Shown here: positions 7,149 through 14,540 of the stretch, in pieces | How positions within the stretch are numbered: the stretch's first letter is position 1 | Layout: each line of letters opens with the position of its first letter | From: an uncultured Bacteroidota bacterium | GTDB lineage: Bacteria; Bacteroidota; Bacteroidia; Chitinophagales; Chitinophagaceae | Assembly: GCA_946479055.1 (NCBI GenBank) | Contig: CAMLEX010000028.1 | Coordinates: forward strand, 1 to 14,540 | Reading direction: 5' to 3' | DNA length: 14,540 nt | The notes under the pieces: generated by a model | Databases searched by the model: none | What the model was told of the DNA's origin: nothing | Seen by the model: only the letters and a program-made list of their open reading frames with translations | Translations under genes and position numbers: made by a program

Positions 7149-8465
7149 ATGCGAAAAATATTTTTAGCTATATCAATTTGTTTCTTCTTGACGGCTAGTT
7201 CACAAGAGACAGTATACCCTGCCAAAGAAAATAAGGGATTGACTTTTATAAAAAATGCTAGCATACATGTCGGTAATGGAAAGGTGATTGAAAATGGTTC
7301 TATTAAAATCAGTAATGGTAAGATAGAACAAGTAGGAACTAATATTCTAATACCTGCAGGCGATGTTGCGGTTGTTGATGCCAAAGGGAAACATGTGTAC
7401 CCAGGTCTTATACTTCCTATTAGCAACCTTGGCTTAATAGAAGTATCTGCTGTTCGGGCAACAAATGATGTCAGAGAATTGGGTGAGATGAATCCAAATA
7501 TACGCAGCATTGTAGCTTATGATGCGGATTCGAAAGTGATCAATACGCTTCGGTCCAATGGGATTTTGCTGGCTAATGTAGTTCCGCAGGGAAGCCTGAT
7601 CGCTGGTTCCTCTTCTGTGGTACAATTAGACGCATGGAACTGGCAGGATGCGGCTTACAAAACCGATGCGGGTATTCATCTTTACATGCCCTCTTTAATA
7701 CCGCGTCCCCGCTCAGGTAGAATTGGTGTAGCTGGTCCACAGCAATCGGAACCTGATCCTGTAAAAGAAGGTCTGGATAAGATTGATCAGTTGAAAAGCT
7801 TTTTCCGTGAAGCAAAAGCTTACTTAGCTTCATCAGCAAAAGAAGAAACCAATTTAAAATTTACAGCCACTAAAGGCCTTTTTGATAAAACACAGAAATT
7901 ATATGTGCATTCCAATACAACCAGGCAGATGCTGGTAGCCCTGGATCTTGCCAAAGAATTTTCATTCGACCTGGTGATTGTTGGTGGTAGCGATAGCTGG
8001 CAGATAGCTGACCTGCTGAAACAAAATAACGTCTCCGTTATTTTAAATACTATTCATGGACTGCCTGCACTGGATGATGACGATGTAGATCAGCCGTATA
8101 AAACAGCGGCTATGTTGCAGAAAGCAGGAGTTTTGTTCGCTATTTCAGATGATGACGAAGCTACCCGTGGCCGGAACCTTGCGTTCAATGCGGGCACTGC
8201 GGCCACATATGGATTGGCAAAGGAAGAAGCATTGCAGGCTATTACCTTAAATGCGGCAAAGATCATGGGAGTAGCCGATAAGACCGGCAGTATTGAAGTG
8301 GGTAAGGATGCCAATATTGTGATAAGTGAAGGAGATATCCTGGATATGAAAACCAGTGTTGTTACCGACGCATTTATCCAGGGTCGTAAAATTGATCTAA
8401 CGGATAAACATAAGTTATTGAATGAGAAATATAACCAGAAATACAATATCAAAAAGCCATTCTGA
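7149..8465 (+). CDS. Exported amidohydrolase-family protein, metal site degenerate
   Basis: A 438-residue protein with a signal peptide (MRKIFLAISI, likely cleavage after Ser18 before Gln19). It has the amidohydrolase layout: FIKNASIHVGNGKVIENG and ISNGKIEQVG near the N-terminus, and EEALQAITLNAAKIMGVADK with GSIEVGKDANIVI near 359-392. However, the expected HxH after YPGL is absent (GLILPISNLG, 86-95). His254 (YVHSN) and the Asp cluster 334-336 (ISDDDE) remain. It is therefore either a non-metal or single-metal variant or a partner subunit. The start at 7149 is preferred to ATG 7113, because 7149 gives a proper signal peptide and leaves 10 bases after the stop of the preceding gene, which it otherwise overlaps. 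The two genes are very likely co-transcribed and their products may act together; the substrate is unknown. Confidence 0.85.
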   Translation: MRKIFLAISICFFLTASSQETVYPAKENKGLTFIKNASIHVGNGKVIENGSIKISNGKIEQVGTNILIPAGDVAVVDAKGKHVYPGLILPISNLGLIEVSAVRATNDVRELGEMNPNIRSIVAYDADSKVINTLRSNGILLANVVPQGSLIAGSSSVVQLDAWNWQDAAYKTDAGIHLYMPSLIPRPRSGRIGVAGPQQSEPDPVKEGLDKIDQLKSFFREAKAYLASSAKEETNLKFTATKGLFDKTQKLYVHSNTTRQMLVALDLAKEFSFDLVIVGGSDSWQIADLLKQNNVSVILNTIHGLPALDDDDVDQPYKTAAMLQKAGVLFAISDDDEATRGRNLAFNAGTAATYGLAKEEALQAITLNAAKIMGVADKTGSIEVGKDANIVISEGDILDMKTSVVTDAFIQGRKIDLTDKHKLLNEKYNQKYNIKKPF

Positions 8466-8531
8466 AAAATAATGGATATCAGTAAATGATTTTATCCTGG
8501 TTTAGGGAAATTGTGAGCAGTCTTAAAATAA

Positions 8532-8566
8532 GAACAGCCCCGACTAATCGGGGCCGTTCCTTTTTT
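8532..8566 (+). terminator. Rho-independent terminator of the amidohydrolase genes
   Basis: Arms gaacagccccga (8532-8543) and tcggggccgttc (8548-8559) pair over 12 positions with one A-C mismatch around a ctaa loop, followed by seven pyrimidines ctttttt (8560-8566). It lies 66 bases after the stop at 8465. On the minus strand the run after the stem is uuauuuu, so it may also stop minus-strand transcription. Confidence 0.85.
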
Positions 8567-8655
8567 CAACCGTCCATTGTTGATATTTTTGATTCGGGAA
8601 TCGTCTCTCTAATAAGTGTTTTTACTTAAAATCTCCTACACCTCTACGTCGTATC
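8532..8655 (-). ncRNA. Candidate small RNA between the convergent genes
   Basis: On the minus strand ATTG (8692-8689) and TAGCTTTG (8668-8661) are spaced by 20 bases, a good match to the Bacteroidota -33/-7 promoter. Transcription from about 8655 would run through some 120 bases without a credible frame and end in the strong hairpin at 8559-8532 followed by a U-rich run. A short inner hairpin (taagt/actta, 8611-8626 region) is possible. I do not recognise a known RNA family; 6S-like RNAs of Bacteroidota have a similar size, but I could not fold this as one. The evidence is promoter plus terminator only. Confidence 0.25.
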
Positions 8656-8746
8656 TGTCGCAAAGCTAATGTTGGCTTTACGATTTCGCAATAGTAAAAC
8701 TACTTTTTTTGGGAAAAATTATTTATAGCGGCAAACTCGTCATTTA

Positions 8747-8792
8747 ACTAAAAGAAAACCCCGAAAGTTTATTTCTGGGGTTTTCTTTTAGT
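8747..8792 (-). terminator. Terminator of secA, bidirectional in form
   Basis: actaaaagaaaacccc (8747-8762) is perfectly complementary to ggggttttcttttagt (8777-8792), with further gaaa/tttc pairing and one bulge inside. It begins 14 bases after the secA stop. The A-rich and T-rich outer arms provide a U-run on either strand. Confidence 0.8.
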
Positions 8793-8805
8793 ATCAAAAA
8801 AGTTA

Positions 8806-11800
8806 TTATGCATCCTTCCCATGACACTGTTTATACTTCTTCCCACTACCACAGGGGCAAGGGTCATTTCTCCCAATCTTCGGCCCCACTTTTATAGGTT
8901 CTTGTTTTACAGCAGTTCCTGCACCACCCGGTTCAAACCTGTCTTTTTCATTAGCAGCATAATCTTCACCAGCCGCATCTACTTCTTCCTTATTGGCCCG
9001 CATTTTACTGTAGTCTGTTTTTTCCTTTTTACCCTCTTTCAATTGGGCATTCTCCTGCTGAACAGGAATAGCAGAATGGCTAAGGAAAGAAACAATGTTT
9101 TTATTTACCTCTGCATCCATATTCTTGAACTGCTGGAATGCCTCTACTTTGTATATAACCAATGGATCTTTTTGTTCCAGGTAGGCGGTTTGTACGCTTT
9201 GTTTCAGATCGTCCATTGCACGCAGATGTTCTTTCCATGCATCATCGATAACCACCAGCGTAATTGTTTTTTCCAGGGAGCTAGCCAGCTCTTCTCCATT
9301 TGAGGTAAGCGTTCTATCCAGCGAGGCCAGTACATTCAATGCTTTACGTCCATCGGAAAAAGGAACCACTACGTTTTCAATATGACTGCCTTGTGTAAGC
9401 CGTATATTTTTGAAAACAGGAATAGCTTGTTTTTTCAGTGTTTCTTTATGGCTGGTATAATTATCTGTTGCTTCAGCATATAATTTATCAATCACCGTAT
9501 TCAAATCGCCCTTCTTAAATTCTTCTTCCTCAATTTTTGTTTCCAAACCAAAGTTGACGATACAAGCCATTTTGAAACCTTCAAAATCTTCCTGCTCACG
9601 GAAACCAGTTATCAATCCTTCCGCCACAACAGAAAATGCATTATCAATATCCAATGCCAGGCGATCACCAAACAAGGCATGTTGACGTTTACCATAGATA
9701 ACATTCCGTTGTTTGTTCATCACATCATCATACTCCAGCAAACGCTTACGGATACCAAAATTGTTTTCTTCTACTTTCTTTTGTGCCCGTTGTATGCTGT
9801 TACTGATCATGCTGTGCTGGATCACATCGCCTTCTTTATACCCCAGTTTATCCATCATGGATGCTATACGTTCACTTCCGAACATCCGCATCAGATCGTC
9901 TTCCAGTGAAACATAAAATTGCGAACTACCCGGATCTCCCTGGCGGCCTGCACGACCCCGCAACTGCCTGTCTACACGGCGGCTTTCATGTCTTTCCGTT
10001 CCAATGATCGCTAAACCACCCGCTTCTTTTACACCAGGTCCGAGTTTGATATCCGTACCACGACCCGCCATATTGGTGGCAATAGTAACGGCACCTGCTA
10101 AACCGGCTTCAGCAACTACCTGTGCTTCTTTTGAGTGTTGTTTTGCATTCAATACATTATGAGGAATCTTTTTCTGTTGCAACATCCGGCTTAGCAATTC
10201 ACTTACTTCTACCGATGTAGTACCCACAAGCACTGGTCTTCCGGCATTACGCAATATTTCTATTTCATCAATAGACGCTTTATATTTTTCACGTTTGGTT
10301 TTATAAACCAGGTCCTGTTTATCATCACGAACCATTTTCAGGTTGGTAGGAATGCTTACCACATCCAATTTATAAATGCTCCACAATTCAGCAGCTTCCG
10401 TTTCCGCAGTACCTGTCATACCCGCCAGCTTGTGGTACATCCTGAAATAATTCTGTAAGGTGATGGTAGCATAGGTTTGAGTAGCCGCTTCTATCTTTAC
10501 ATTTTCTTTTGCTTCCAATGCCTGGTGTAAGCCATCACTATAACGGCGGCCTTCCATGATACGGCCGGTTTGTTCATCTACAATTTTAATAGCACCATCT
10601 ATTATGACGTATTCAACATCTTTTTCAAAAAGGGTATAGGCTTTTAATAACTGCTGAACTGTGTGGATACGATCTGCTTTTTGTGCATAGTCATTCAGCA
10701 GCAATTCTTTTTGCTGCAATTTTTCTTCAGCGGTGACCTCATTTTTTTCTACTTCAGACAGTTTTACACCAATATCAGGAAGAACGAAGAAATCAGGATC
10801 TTCCCCAGACTTGGTGATCACATTTAATCCCTTATCAGTAAGATCTACCGAATTGCCTTTTTCATCAATTTGGAAGAGCAATTCCGAGTCAACAATATGC
10901 ATATTGCGCATCTGATCCTGCAGGTAATAGTTCTCTGCTTTCTGCAATTTTACTTTGATGCCTGGCTCACTTAAATATTTGATCACCGGCCCATATTTTG
11001 GTAGACCACGATGAGCACGGAATAAATAAAGACCTCCTGTTTTAGGATCATCTTCTCCTTTTTCAATTAATTTTTTCGCCTCATTCAAGGAATTACGAAC
11101 AATTCTTTCCTGCTCCTGCACCAATTGCTGTATTCTTGGTTTGTGTATATGGTATTGCTGATCTTCACCTCGTGCTACCGGACCCGAAATGATCAATGGA
11201 GTTCTTGCATCATCAATTAAAACGGAATCCACCTCATCCACCATAGCGAAATGGTGTTTGCGCTGTACCATTTCCTCCGGTGTGTGCACCATATTATCAC
11301 GGAGATAATCAAAGCCGAATTCATTGTTGGTGCCATAAGTAATATCCGCCAGGTATGCTTGTCTTCTTTCTTCTGTATTTGGCTGGTGTTTATCAATGCA
11401 ATCTACTTTAAGCCCCAGCCATTCAAAAATAGTTCCATTCCATTCCTGGTCACGACGGGCCAGGTAATCATTCACCGTTACAATATGAACACCTTCACCA
11501 GGCAATGCATTTAAGTAAGCAGGTAATGTAGATACCAGTGTTTTACCTTCACCTGTTGCCATTTCCGCAATTTTCCCAGAATGTAAAACAGCGCCACCGA
11601 TCAGCTGTACATCATAATGCAACATGTTCCAGGTAACAGGACTACCACCTGCCGTCCAGGTATTTTTATAAATAGCTTTATCGCCGTCAATAGAGATATA
11701 ATCTTTTTTTACACTCAGGTCCCGGTCCAGTGGAGTAGCGGTTGAAACAATCTCCGTATTTTCTTTAAAACGACGGGCTGTTTCTTTTACTACTGCAAAA

Positions 11801-12135
11801 GCTTCGGGAAGAATTTCCTGCAGAACCTCTTCTATTTTTTTATCCTTGTCTTTTTTTAATTTATCTACTTCCTGGTAAATGGCATCTTTGCCCAGCAGGT
11901 CATTAAAAGGAAGCTCTTCGGCTTGTTTGTTTTTTGCAACAATGGCTTCATCTGTTGATGCTAAATGGGCCTGTATACGCTGGCGGAACTCCTGTGTTTT
12001 ATTACGAAGTTGATCATTGCTCAACGAAGCATAGCTGGTGAAATGCTGGTTGACCTTTTCAACGACAGGAAGAATTTTTTTTACGTCTTTATCGGATTTG
12101 TTGCCGCCAAAAAGCTTTGAAAGAAAACCAATCAT
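8806..12135 (-). CDS. secA: Preprotein translocase ATPase SecA
   Basis: The motor that drives unfolded preproteins through SecYEG at the inner membrane. The 1,109-residue protein contains the DEAD motor with Walker A MATGEGKT (192-199), the [14 protein letters not shown] segment (300-312) with Walker B, the [18 protein letters not shown] region (527-544), and the second motor half with [13 protein letters not shown] (687-699) and [18 protein letters not shown] (723-740). At the C-terminus is the SEC-C zinc tail, [13 protein letters not shown] (Cys1093, Cys1095, Cys1104, His1105), which binds SecB or the ribosome. It is about 200 residues longer than E. coli SecA (901). The extra material is mainly an insertion around 325-475 and a longer C-terminal linker, as in other Bacteroidota from memory. 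ATG at 12135 gives the usual start ([11 protein letters not shown]). It is a single gene with its own terminator. Confidence 0.98.
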   Translation of the reverse strand: MIGFLSKLFGGNKSDKDVKKILPVVEKVNQHFTSYASLSNDQLRNKTQEFRQRIQAHLASTDEAIVAKNKQAEELPFNDLLGKDAIYQEVDKLKKDKDKKIEEVLQEILPEAFAVVKETARRFKENTEIVSTATPLDRDLSVKKDYISIDGDKAIYKNTWTAGGSPVTWNMLHYDVQLIGGAVLHSGKIAEMATGEGKTLVSTLPAYLNALPGEGVHIVTVNDYLARRDQEWNGTIFEWLGLKVDCIDKHQPNTEERRQAYLADITYGTNNEFGFDYLRDNMVHTPEEMVQRKHHFAMVDEVDSVLIDDARTPLIISGPVARGEDQQYHIHKPRIQQLVQEQERIVRNSLNEAKKLIEKGEDDPKTGGLYLFRAHRGLPKYGPVIKYLSEPGIKVKLQKAENYYLQDQMRNMHIVDSELLFQIDEKGNSVDLTDKGLNVITKSGEDPDFFVLPDIGVKLSEVEKNEVTAEEKLQQKELLLNDYAQKADRIHTVQQLLKAYTLFEKDVEYVIIDGAIKIVDEQTGRIMEGRRYSDGLHQALEAKENVKIEAATQTYATITLQNYFRMYHKLAGMTGTAETEAAELWSIYKLDVVSIPTNLKMVRDDKQDLVYKTKREKYKASIDEIEILRNAGRPVLVGTTSVEVSELLSRMLQQKKIPHNVLNAKQHSKEAQVVAEAGLAGAVTIATNMAGRGTDIKLGPGVKEAGGLAIIGTERHESRRVDRQLRGRAGRQGDPGSSQFYVSLEDDLMRMFGSERIASMMDKLGYKEGDVIQHSMISNSIQRAQKKVEENNFGIRKRLLEYDDVMNKQRNVIYGKRQHALFGDRLALDIDNAFSVVAEGLITGFREQEDFEGFKMACIVNFGLETKIEEEEFKKGDLNTVIDKLYAEATDNYTSHKETLKKQAIPVFKNIRLTQGSHIENVVVPFSDGRKALNVLASLDRTLTSNGEELASSLEKTITLVVIDDAWKEHLRAMDDLKQSVQTAYLEQKDPLVIYKVEAFQQFKNMDAEVNKNIVSFLSHSAIPVQQENAQLKEGKKEKTDYSKMRANKEEVDAAGEDYAANEKDRFEPGGAGTAVKQEPIKVGPKIGRNDPCPCGSGKKYKQCHGKDA

Positions 12136-12422
12136 ATATAATGTGTTATTGGGTATTGTAGAAATTCAGGTAAAAGAGAAATTTACCGGTCAAAAAGAGT
12201 GCTACATGTTTATACAAGTCATTTTGACAGGGTTGCAAAGATAATGGAATTTGAAGGTAGTAGGAATTTGTGGTATGGCTGAAAATCACCGTTCATATAA
12301 ACAAAATTCAGGATAGGAAAAGATTTGTTTTTCAGTATCATTGGCTTATCATTTTTTTGAAATGCAATTGTCTTTTTTAACTTACTATTACAATCATTTG
12401 CAAGCGACAACCAGGTATTGTT
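12136..12422. other. Divergent intergenic region secA / lipoprotein gene
   Basis: It holds the probable secA leader and -7 box on the minus strand (see the separate entry). Between about 12245 and 12422 on the plus strand I see no good TANNTTTG promoter for the lipoprotein gene and no further open frame worth calling. Confidence 0.4.
12218..12243 (-). promoter_or_regulatory. Probable -7 box and dyad in the secA leader
   Basis: On the minus strand TATCTTTG (12243-12236) matches the Bacteroidota -7 element; no TTTG is found at the expected -33 spacing. Just downstream, where transcription would start, lies the palindrome GTCATTTTGAC/GTCAAAATGAC (12218-12228). The implied leader to ATG 12135 is about 95 bases. 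An operator role for the dyad is inference. Confidence 0.4.
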
Positions 12423-13121
12423 ATGCATAAAAACTTGTTTTTAATAGCCCTTTCTACTTCTTTTTTTTTATTGTCTGGCTGTGTTGATAATAAATCCGTA
12501 AAGAAAAAGAAGGCTAACCCTGGCGACATTTATTTTGATTACAGGGTGTGGGGCAATGAGGAAAACAGTGACATTGTTGTGAGGTTGCAATATTTTCTTG
12601 AAAATGGAGATGAGAATACGGTTTTGCTTCAACATCCCAGTAAAGTGGAATTTGACGGAGAAGTTCTTCCGGTGGATAGTTCACGAAGGAATGGTTATTA
12701 TTATGAAGCAACCATCCCTTTGGAAAATTTTGCGGGAAAGCATACTATCGTTTTTACGGATCGTAATGAAAAACAATACAGGGAAGAGTTTGAATTTTCT
12801 ATTATTTCCCTGAAAACCGAAATACCAGCAGTTGTAAGCAGGAAGGAACTTGTATTGGGGTTAAACGGTATCAATCCAGGCGAAATTATCAGGGTATTGC
12901 TCACTGATACAGCCTTTTATAGCCGTGGCATAGACCGAATAGATACCATTCGGAATGACAGCATAATCATTACTCCAAGAGATCTGGAGAATCTGAAAAA
13001 TGGCCCCGTTTACCTCGAAATTTATAAAGACGATGAATGGCCTTTGAAGGAAACCACTAAGGGTAGGGGGAGAATTTCCCTTTCGTATGGATTGAAAAGG
13101 GTGTTTGAGTTGAAAGATTAG
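12423..13121 (+). CDS. Small lipoprotein of unknown function, two beta-rich domains
   Basis: A 232-residue protein with a lipoprotein signal: MHKNLF, hydrophobic core, then lipobox LSGC with the lipidated Cys20, followed by VDNKSVKKKK. The mature protein is membrane-anchored in the periplasm or at the outer membrane. The rest is alternating short beta strands and looks like two immunoglobulin-like sandwiches: about 35-130 (DIYFDYRVWG ... HTIVFTDRNEKQYREEFEFSI) and about 135-230 (ELVLGLNGINPGEIIRVLLTDT ... NGPVYLEIYKD). No enzyme motif is visible and I do not recognise the family. It stands between secA (divergent) and atpG (same direction, 203 bases on), and neither neighbour explains it. The ATG at 12423 is the only start giving an intact signal. 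Confidence 0.8.
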   Translation: MHKNLFLIALSTSFFLLSGCVDNKSVKKKKANPGDIYFDYRVWGNEENSDIVVRLQYFLENGDENTVLLQHPSKVEFDGEVLPVDSSRRNGYYYEATIPLENFAGKHTIVFTDRNEKQYREEFEFSIISLKTEIPAVVSRKELVLGLNGINPGEIIRVLLTDTAFYSRGIDRIDTIRNDSIIITPRDLENLKNGPVYLEIYKDDEWPLKETTKGRGRISLSYGLKRVFELKD

Positions 13122-13130
13122 TGAAACTCG

Positions 13131-13157
13131 GGGCCTGCAAACAGGCTATTTACCTGT
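13131..13157 (+). other. Overlapping alternative hairpins after the lipoprotein gene
   Basis: gcctg (13133-13137) pairs with caggc (13142-13146), while acagg (13141-13145) can instead pair with cctgt (13153-13157). The two stems exclude each other. No U-run follows either, so a classical terminator is not shown. Confidence 0.3.
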
Positions 13158-13188
13158 TATCCACAGCACGAATGATTTTCATTTTGAG

Positions 13189-13220
13189 TATGGAAAATCA
13201 GTATGCAGCCCATACCTTTG
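13189..13220 (+). promoter_or_regulatory. Probable atpG promoter
   Basis: TACCTTTG (13213-13220) matches the -7 element, with TATG (one mismatch to TTTG) at 13189-13192, exactly 20 bases before it. Transcription would begin near 13227, giving a leader of about 100 bases. Confidence 0.5.
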
Positions 13221-13249
13221 CGGCCTTAAAAGTTCAGTAAGTTTAAAAT

Positions 13250-13295
13250 GTTCATAAGTACAAATCGTTTTGCAATAACACGACAACTTATGAAC
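13250..13295 (+). promoter_or_regulatory. Hairpin in the atpG leader
   Basis: gttcataagt (13250-13259) and acttatgaac (13286-13295) are perfect 10-base inverted repeats with a 26-base loop. Inside the loop tcgt and acga can extend the stem. It lies within the predicted leader, 29 bases before the atpG start, and is not followed by a U-run, so it is more likely an mRNA-stability or translation element, or a protein-binding dyad, than a terminator. Confidence 0.45.
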
Positions 13296-13324
13296 TAAAA
13301 ACTTGTAACTCTAAAACTACACAA

Positions 13325-14206
13325 ATGGCCGGTCAGTTAAAAGAGGTTCGTAACCGCATCAAATCAGTACAAAGTACACAGCAGATCACCAAAGCCATGA
13401 AAATGGTAAGTGCGGCTAAGCTTCGCCGGGCACAGGATGCTATTATTCAAATGCGTCCTTATGCTAAAAAATTGCAGGAATTGCTGAGCAATATCGTTAG
13501 CAATAGCGAAGGAGAAGTAGGAATGGCATTGGCAACGGAACGTCCTGTGGAAAAAGTATTGTTGATCGTTATCACCAGCGACCGTGGTTTGGCCGGTGCT
13601 TTTAATACAAACCTGATAAAGCTGACCAAAGCAACTATTGCCGAAAAATATGCCACCCAGCATAAAAAAGGCAATGTAACTATCTGGAACATTGGTAAAA
13701 AAGGATATGAGCATTTTACCAAGAATAACTACAAAACGGATGCTACACACAAAGACATTTTTCTGCATCTGACTTTTGAAAATGTACAAAAAGCTTCGCA
13801 AGCTGCAATGAAAGCATATGAAGAAAAGCAATTTGATGCAGTGGAGATCATCTATAGCCAGTTTAAAAATGCCGCAACTCAGCGTTTTGAGGTAGAAAGA
13901 TTTTTACCCATCCCTAAAGTAGAGAAAAAACCAGGCGATAAAAAAGCAGATTTTATTTTCGATCCTTCGAAAGAGGAATTGCTAACAGAATTGATGCCCA
14001 AGATCCTCAACACTCAATTATATAAGGCGGTTTTAGATTCAAATGCTTCTGAACATGGTGCCCGTATGACAGCCATGGACAAAGCCAGTGAGAATGCCAA
14101 TGAAATGCTTCGCAGCCTGAAGATATCTTATAACAGGGCGAGACAAGCTGCCATTACTACAGAATTAACTGAGATCGTAAGTGGAGCGGCAGCATTGCAG
14201 GGATAA
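13325..14206 (+). CDS. atpG: F1F0 ATP synthase gamma subunit
   Basis: The central rotor shaft of F1, which couples proton flow through F0 to catalysis in the alpha3-beta3 ring on the cytoplasmic face of the inner membrane. The 293-residue protein has both conserved terminal helices that form the coiled coil: KEVRNRIKSVQSTQQITKAM with MVSAAKLRRAQ at 7-36, and near the C-terminus GARMTAMDKASENANEML, RARQAAITTELTEIVSGAAA. The central Rossmann-like domain includes VITSDRGLAGAFNTN (about 82-96). The length fits the family (about 285-295). Unlike in most bacteria, no atpA lies directly upstream and no atpD downstream: the neighbours are a lipoprotein gene and scpB, and the gene has its own promoter-like site and leader hairpin. 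Confidence 0.97.
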   Translation: MAGQLKEVRNRIKSVQSTQQITKAMKMVSAAKLRRAQDAIIQMRPYAKKLQELLSNIVSNSEGEVGMALATERPVEKVLLIVITSDRGLAGAFNTNLIKLTKATIAEKYATQHKKGNVTIWNIGKKGYEHFTKNNYKTDATHKDIFLHLTFENVQKASQAAMKAYEEKQFDAVEIIYSQFKNAATQRFEVERFLPIPKVEKKPGDKKADFIFDPSKEELLTELMPKILNTQLYKAVLDSNASEHGARMTAMDKASENANEMLRSLKISYNRARQAAITTELTEIVSGAAALQG

Positions 14207-14388
14207 GAACCCTGTCCATTAGGGAACTTAAGGTGGCAAATGTTTTCCCCATTTGTTGTTTTATTAGTTTGGAAATGTTGATAACTGCGTTTTCATCTAC
14301 AACTGCGTGAGTGTATTTTCGTCGCCTTGGTATTATTATTGAGCTCTTTATTAAATCAAAAAATACTTTACTGTTATAGGACAGTAGA

Positions 14389-14420
14389 AGTCTAAAAGCC
14401 CCTTTAGGGGTTGGGGTTTT
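14389..14420 (+). repeat. CCCC/GGGG repeat-like element directly before scpB
   Basis: The stretch agtctaaaagcccc, tttagggg, ttggggtttt ends exactly at the ATG. It can form a hairpin through cccc/gggg with outer aaaa/tttt pairing. I recall this element (aaaaccccaacccctaaagggg on the other strand) as a common dispersed intergenic sequence in Bacteroidota, often placed against start codons. Copy number cannot be checked here. Confidence 0.5.
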
Positions 14421-14540
14421 ATGGAAATAACTAATCTTATACCACATATTGAAGCATTGGTCTTTGCAAGCGATAAGCCGTTGACCAGCCTGGATATTAC
14501 GGAATTGCTGAATAATGCGTTTGGTTTTATGGAAGATAAA
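14421..14540 (+). CDS. scpB: Segregation and condensation protein B, N-terminus (partial)
   Basis: Forty codons are open from ATG 14421 to the window end. The peptide begins MEITNLIPHIEALVFASDKP and continues LTSLDITELLNNAFG. This is the first winged-helix segment of ScpB (typical form: IEALLFASxxPLxxxEL). ScpB with ScpA (kleisin) and SMC forms the bacterial condensin that compacts and segregates the chromosome. The gene is cut by the window edge. It lies 214 bases after atpG in the same direction; no promoter is clear, and a repeat-like element abuts the start. Confidence 0.85.
   Translation, partial: MEITNLIPHIEALVFASDKPLTSLDITELLNNAFGFMEDK

Larger units (their letters stand above)
8466..8805. 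other. 340-base convergent intergenic region
   Basis: This gap separates the amidohydrolase pair (plus) from secA (minus). It holds one terminator hairpin for each side (8532-8566 and 8747-8792) and, between them, a minus-strand promoter-like pair that could drive a small RNA. No open reading frame of note is visible in it. Confidence 0.7.

Noticed and set aside
8821..9303. 160-codon plus-strand frame opposite the end of secA
   Set aside because: It is the antisense shadow of a certain gene; its composition is what reversed SecA codons give.
12224..12245. TTGACA and GATAAT on the plus strand as a promoter for the lipoprotein gene
   Set aside because: The spacing is only 10 bases, not about 17, and Bacteroidota vegetative promoters use TTTG/TANNTTTG instead.
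14236..14262. caaatg/catttg hairpin followed by ttgtttta as an atpG terminator
   Set aside because: The stem is only six AT-rich pairs and the U-run is broken; too weak to call.
1..14540. CRISPR array, insertion sequence, tRNA or rRNA
   Set aside because: I looked for regularly spaced repeats, transposase-like frames with terminal inverted repeats, and tRNA or rRNA signatures, and found none.

Overview
The window looks like a chromosomal segment of a Bacteroidota bacterium, probably family Chitinophagaceae. The evidence is the low-to-moderate GC content, start sites with no clear Shine-Dalgarno sequence, promoter-like TANNTTTG boxes (the Bacteroidota -7 element), a long SecA of about 1,100 residues, many Sec signal peptides, and short intergenic repeats of types I remember from this phylum. 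The family assignment is inference. I see no phage, transposase, CRISPR array, tRNA or rRNA.

Layout. Positions 1-60 (minus) hold the first 20 codons of an exported protein. Positions 198-3828 (minus) form a likely operon read right to left: deoC (deoxyribose-phosphate aldolase), a complete aldehyde dehydrogenase, and a shorter aldehyde-dehydrogenase-like protein without catalytic residues. The last two correspond to the two halves of a bacterial ALDH16-type enzyme, split here by in-frame stop codons. DeoC cleaves deoxyribose 5-phosphate to glyceraldehyde 3-phosphate and acetaldehyde, so the dehydrogenase is the natural candidate to oxidise the aldehyde. Positions 4076-8465 (plus) carry two exported amidohydrolase-family proteins, ten bases apart. 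Together they hold three amidohydrolase-like modules, of which only one keeps a full metal-binding set. A 340-base convergent gap follows, with two strong hairpin terminators and a possible small RNA on the minus strand. Positions 8806-12135 (minus) encode SecA. Divergent from it are a small lipoprotein gene (12423-13121), atpG (F1F0 ATP synthase gamma subunit, 13325-14206), and the start of scpB (from 14421), cut by the window end.

Most of the content is ordinary housekeeping and catabolic genes. The points most worth a second look are the split ALDH16-like pair next to a DeoC that resembles animal DERA, the amidohydrolase pair with one apparent active site among three modules, the candidate small RNA between the terminators, atpG standing apart from other ATP synthase genes with a hairpin in its leader, and several repeat-like intergenic stretches. 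I do not see a clearly new defence or mobile system.
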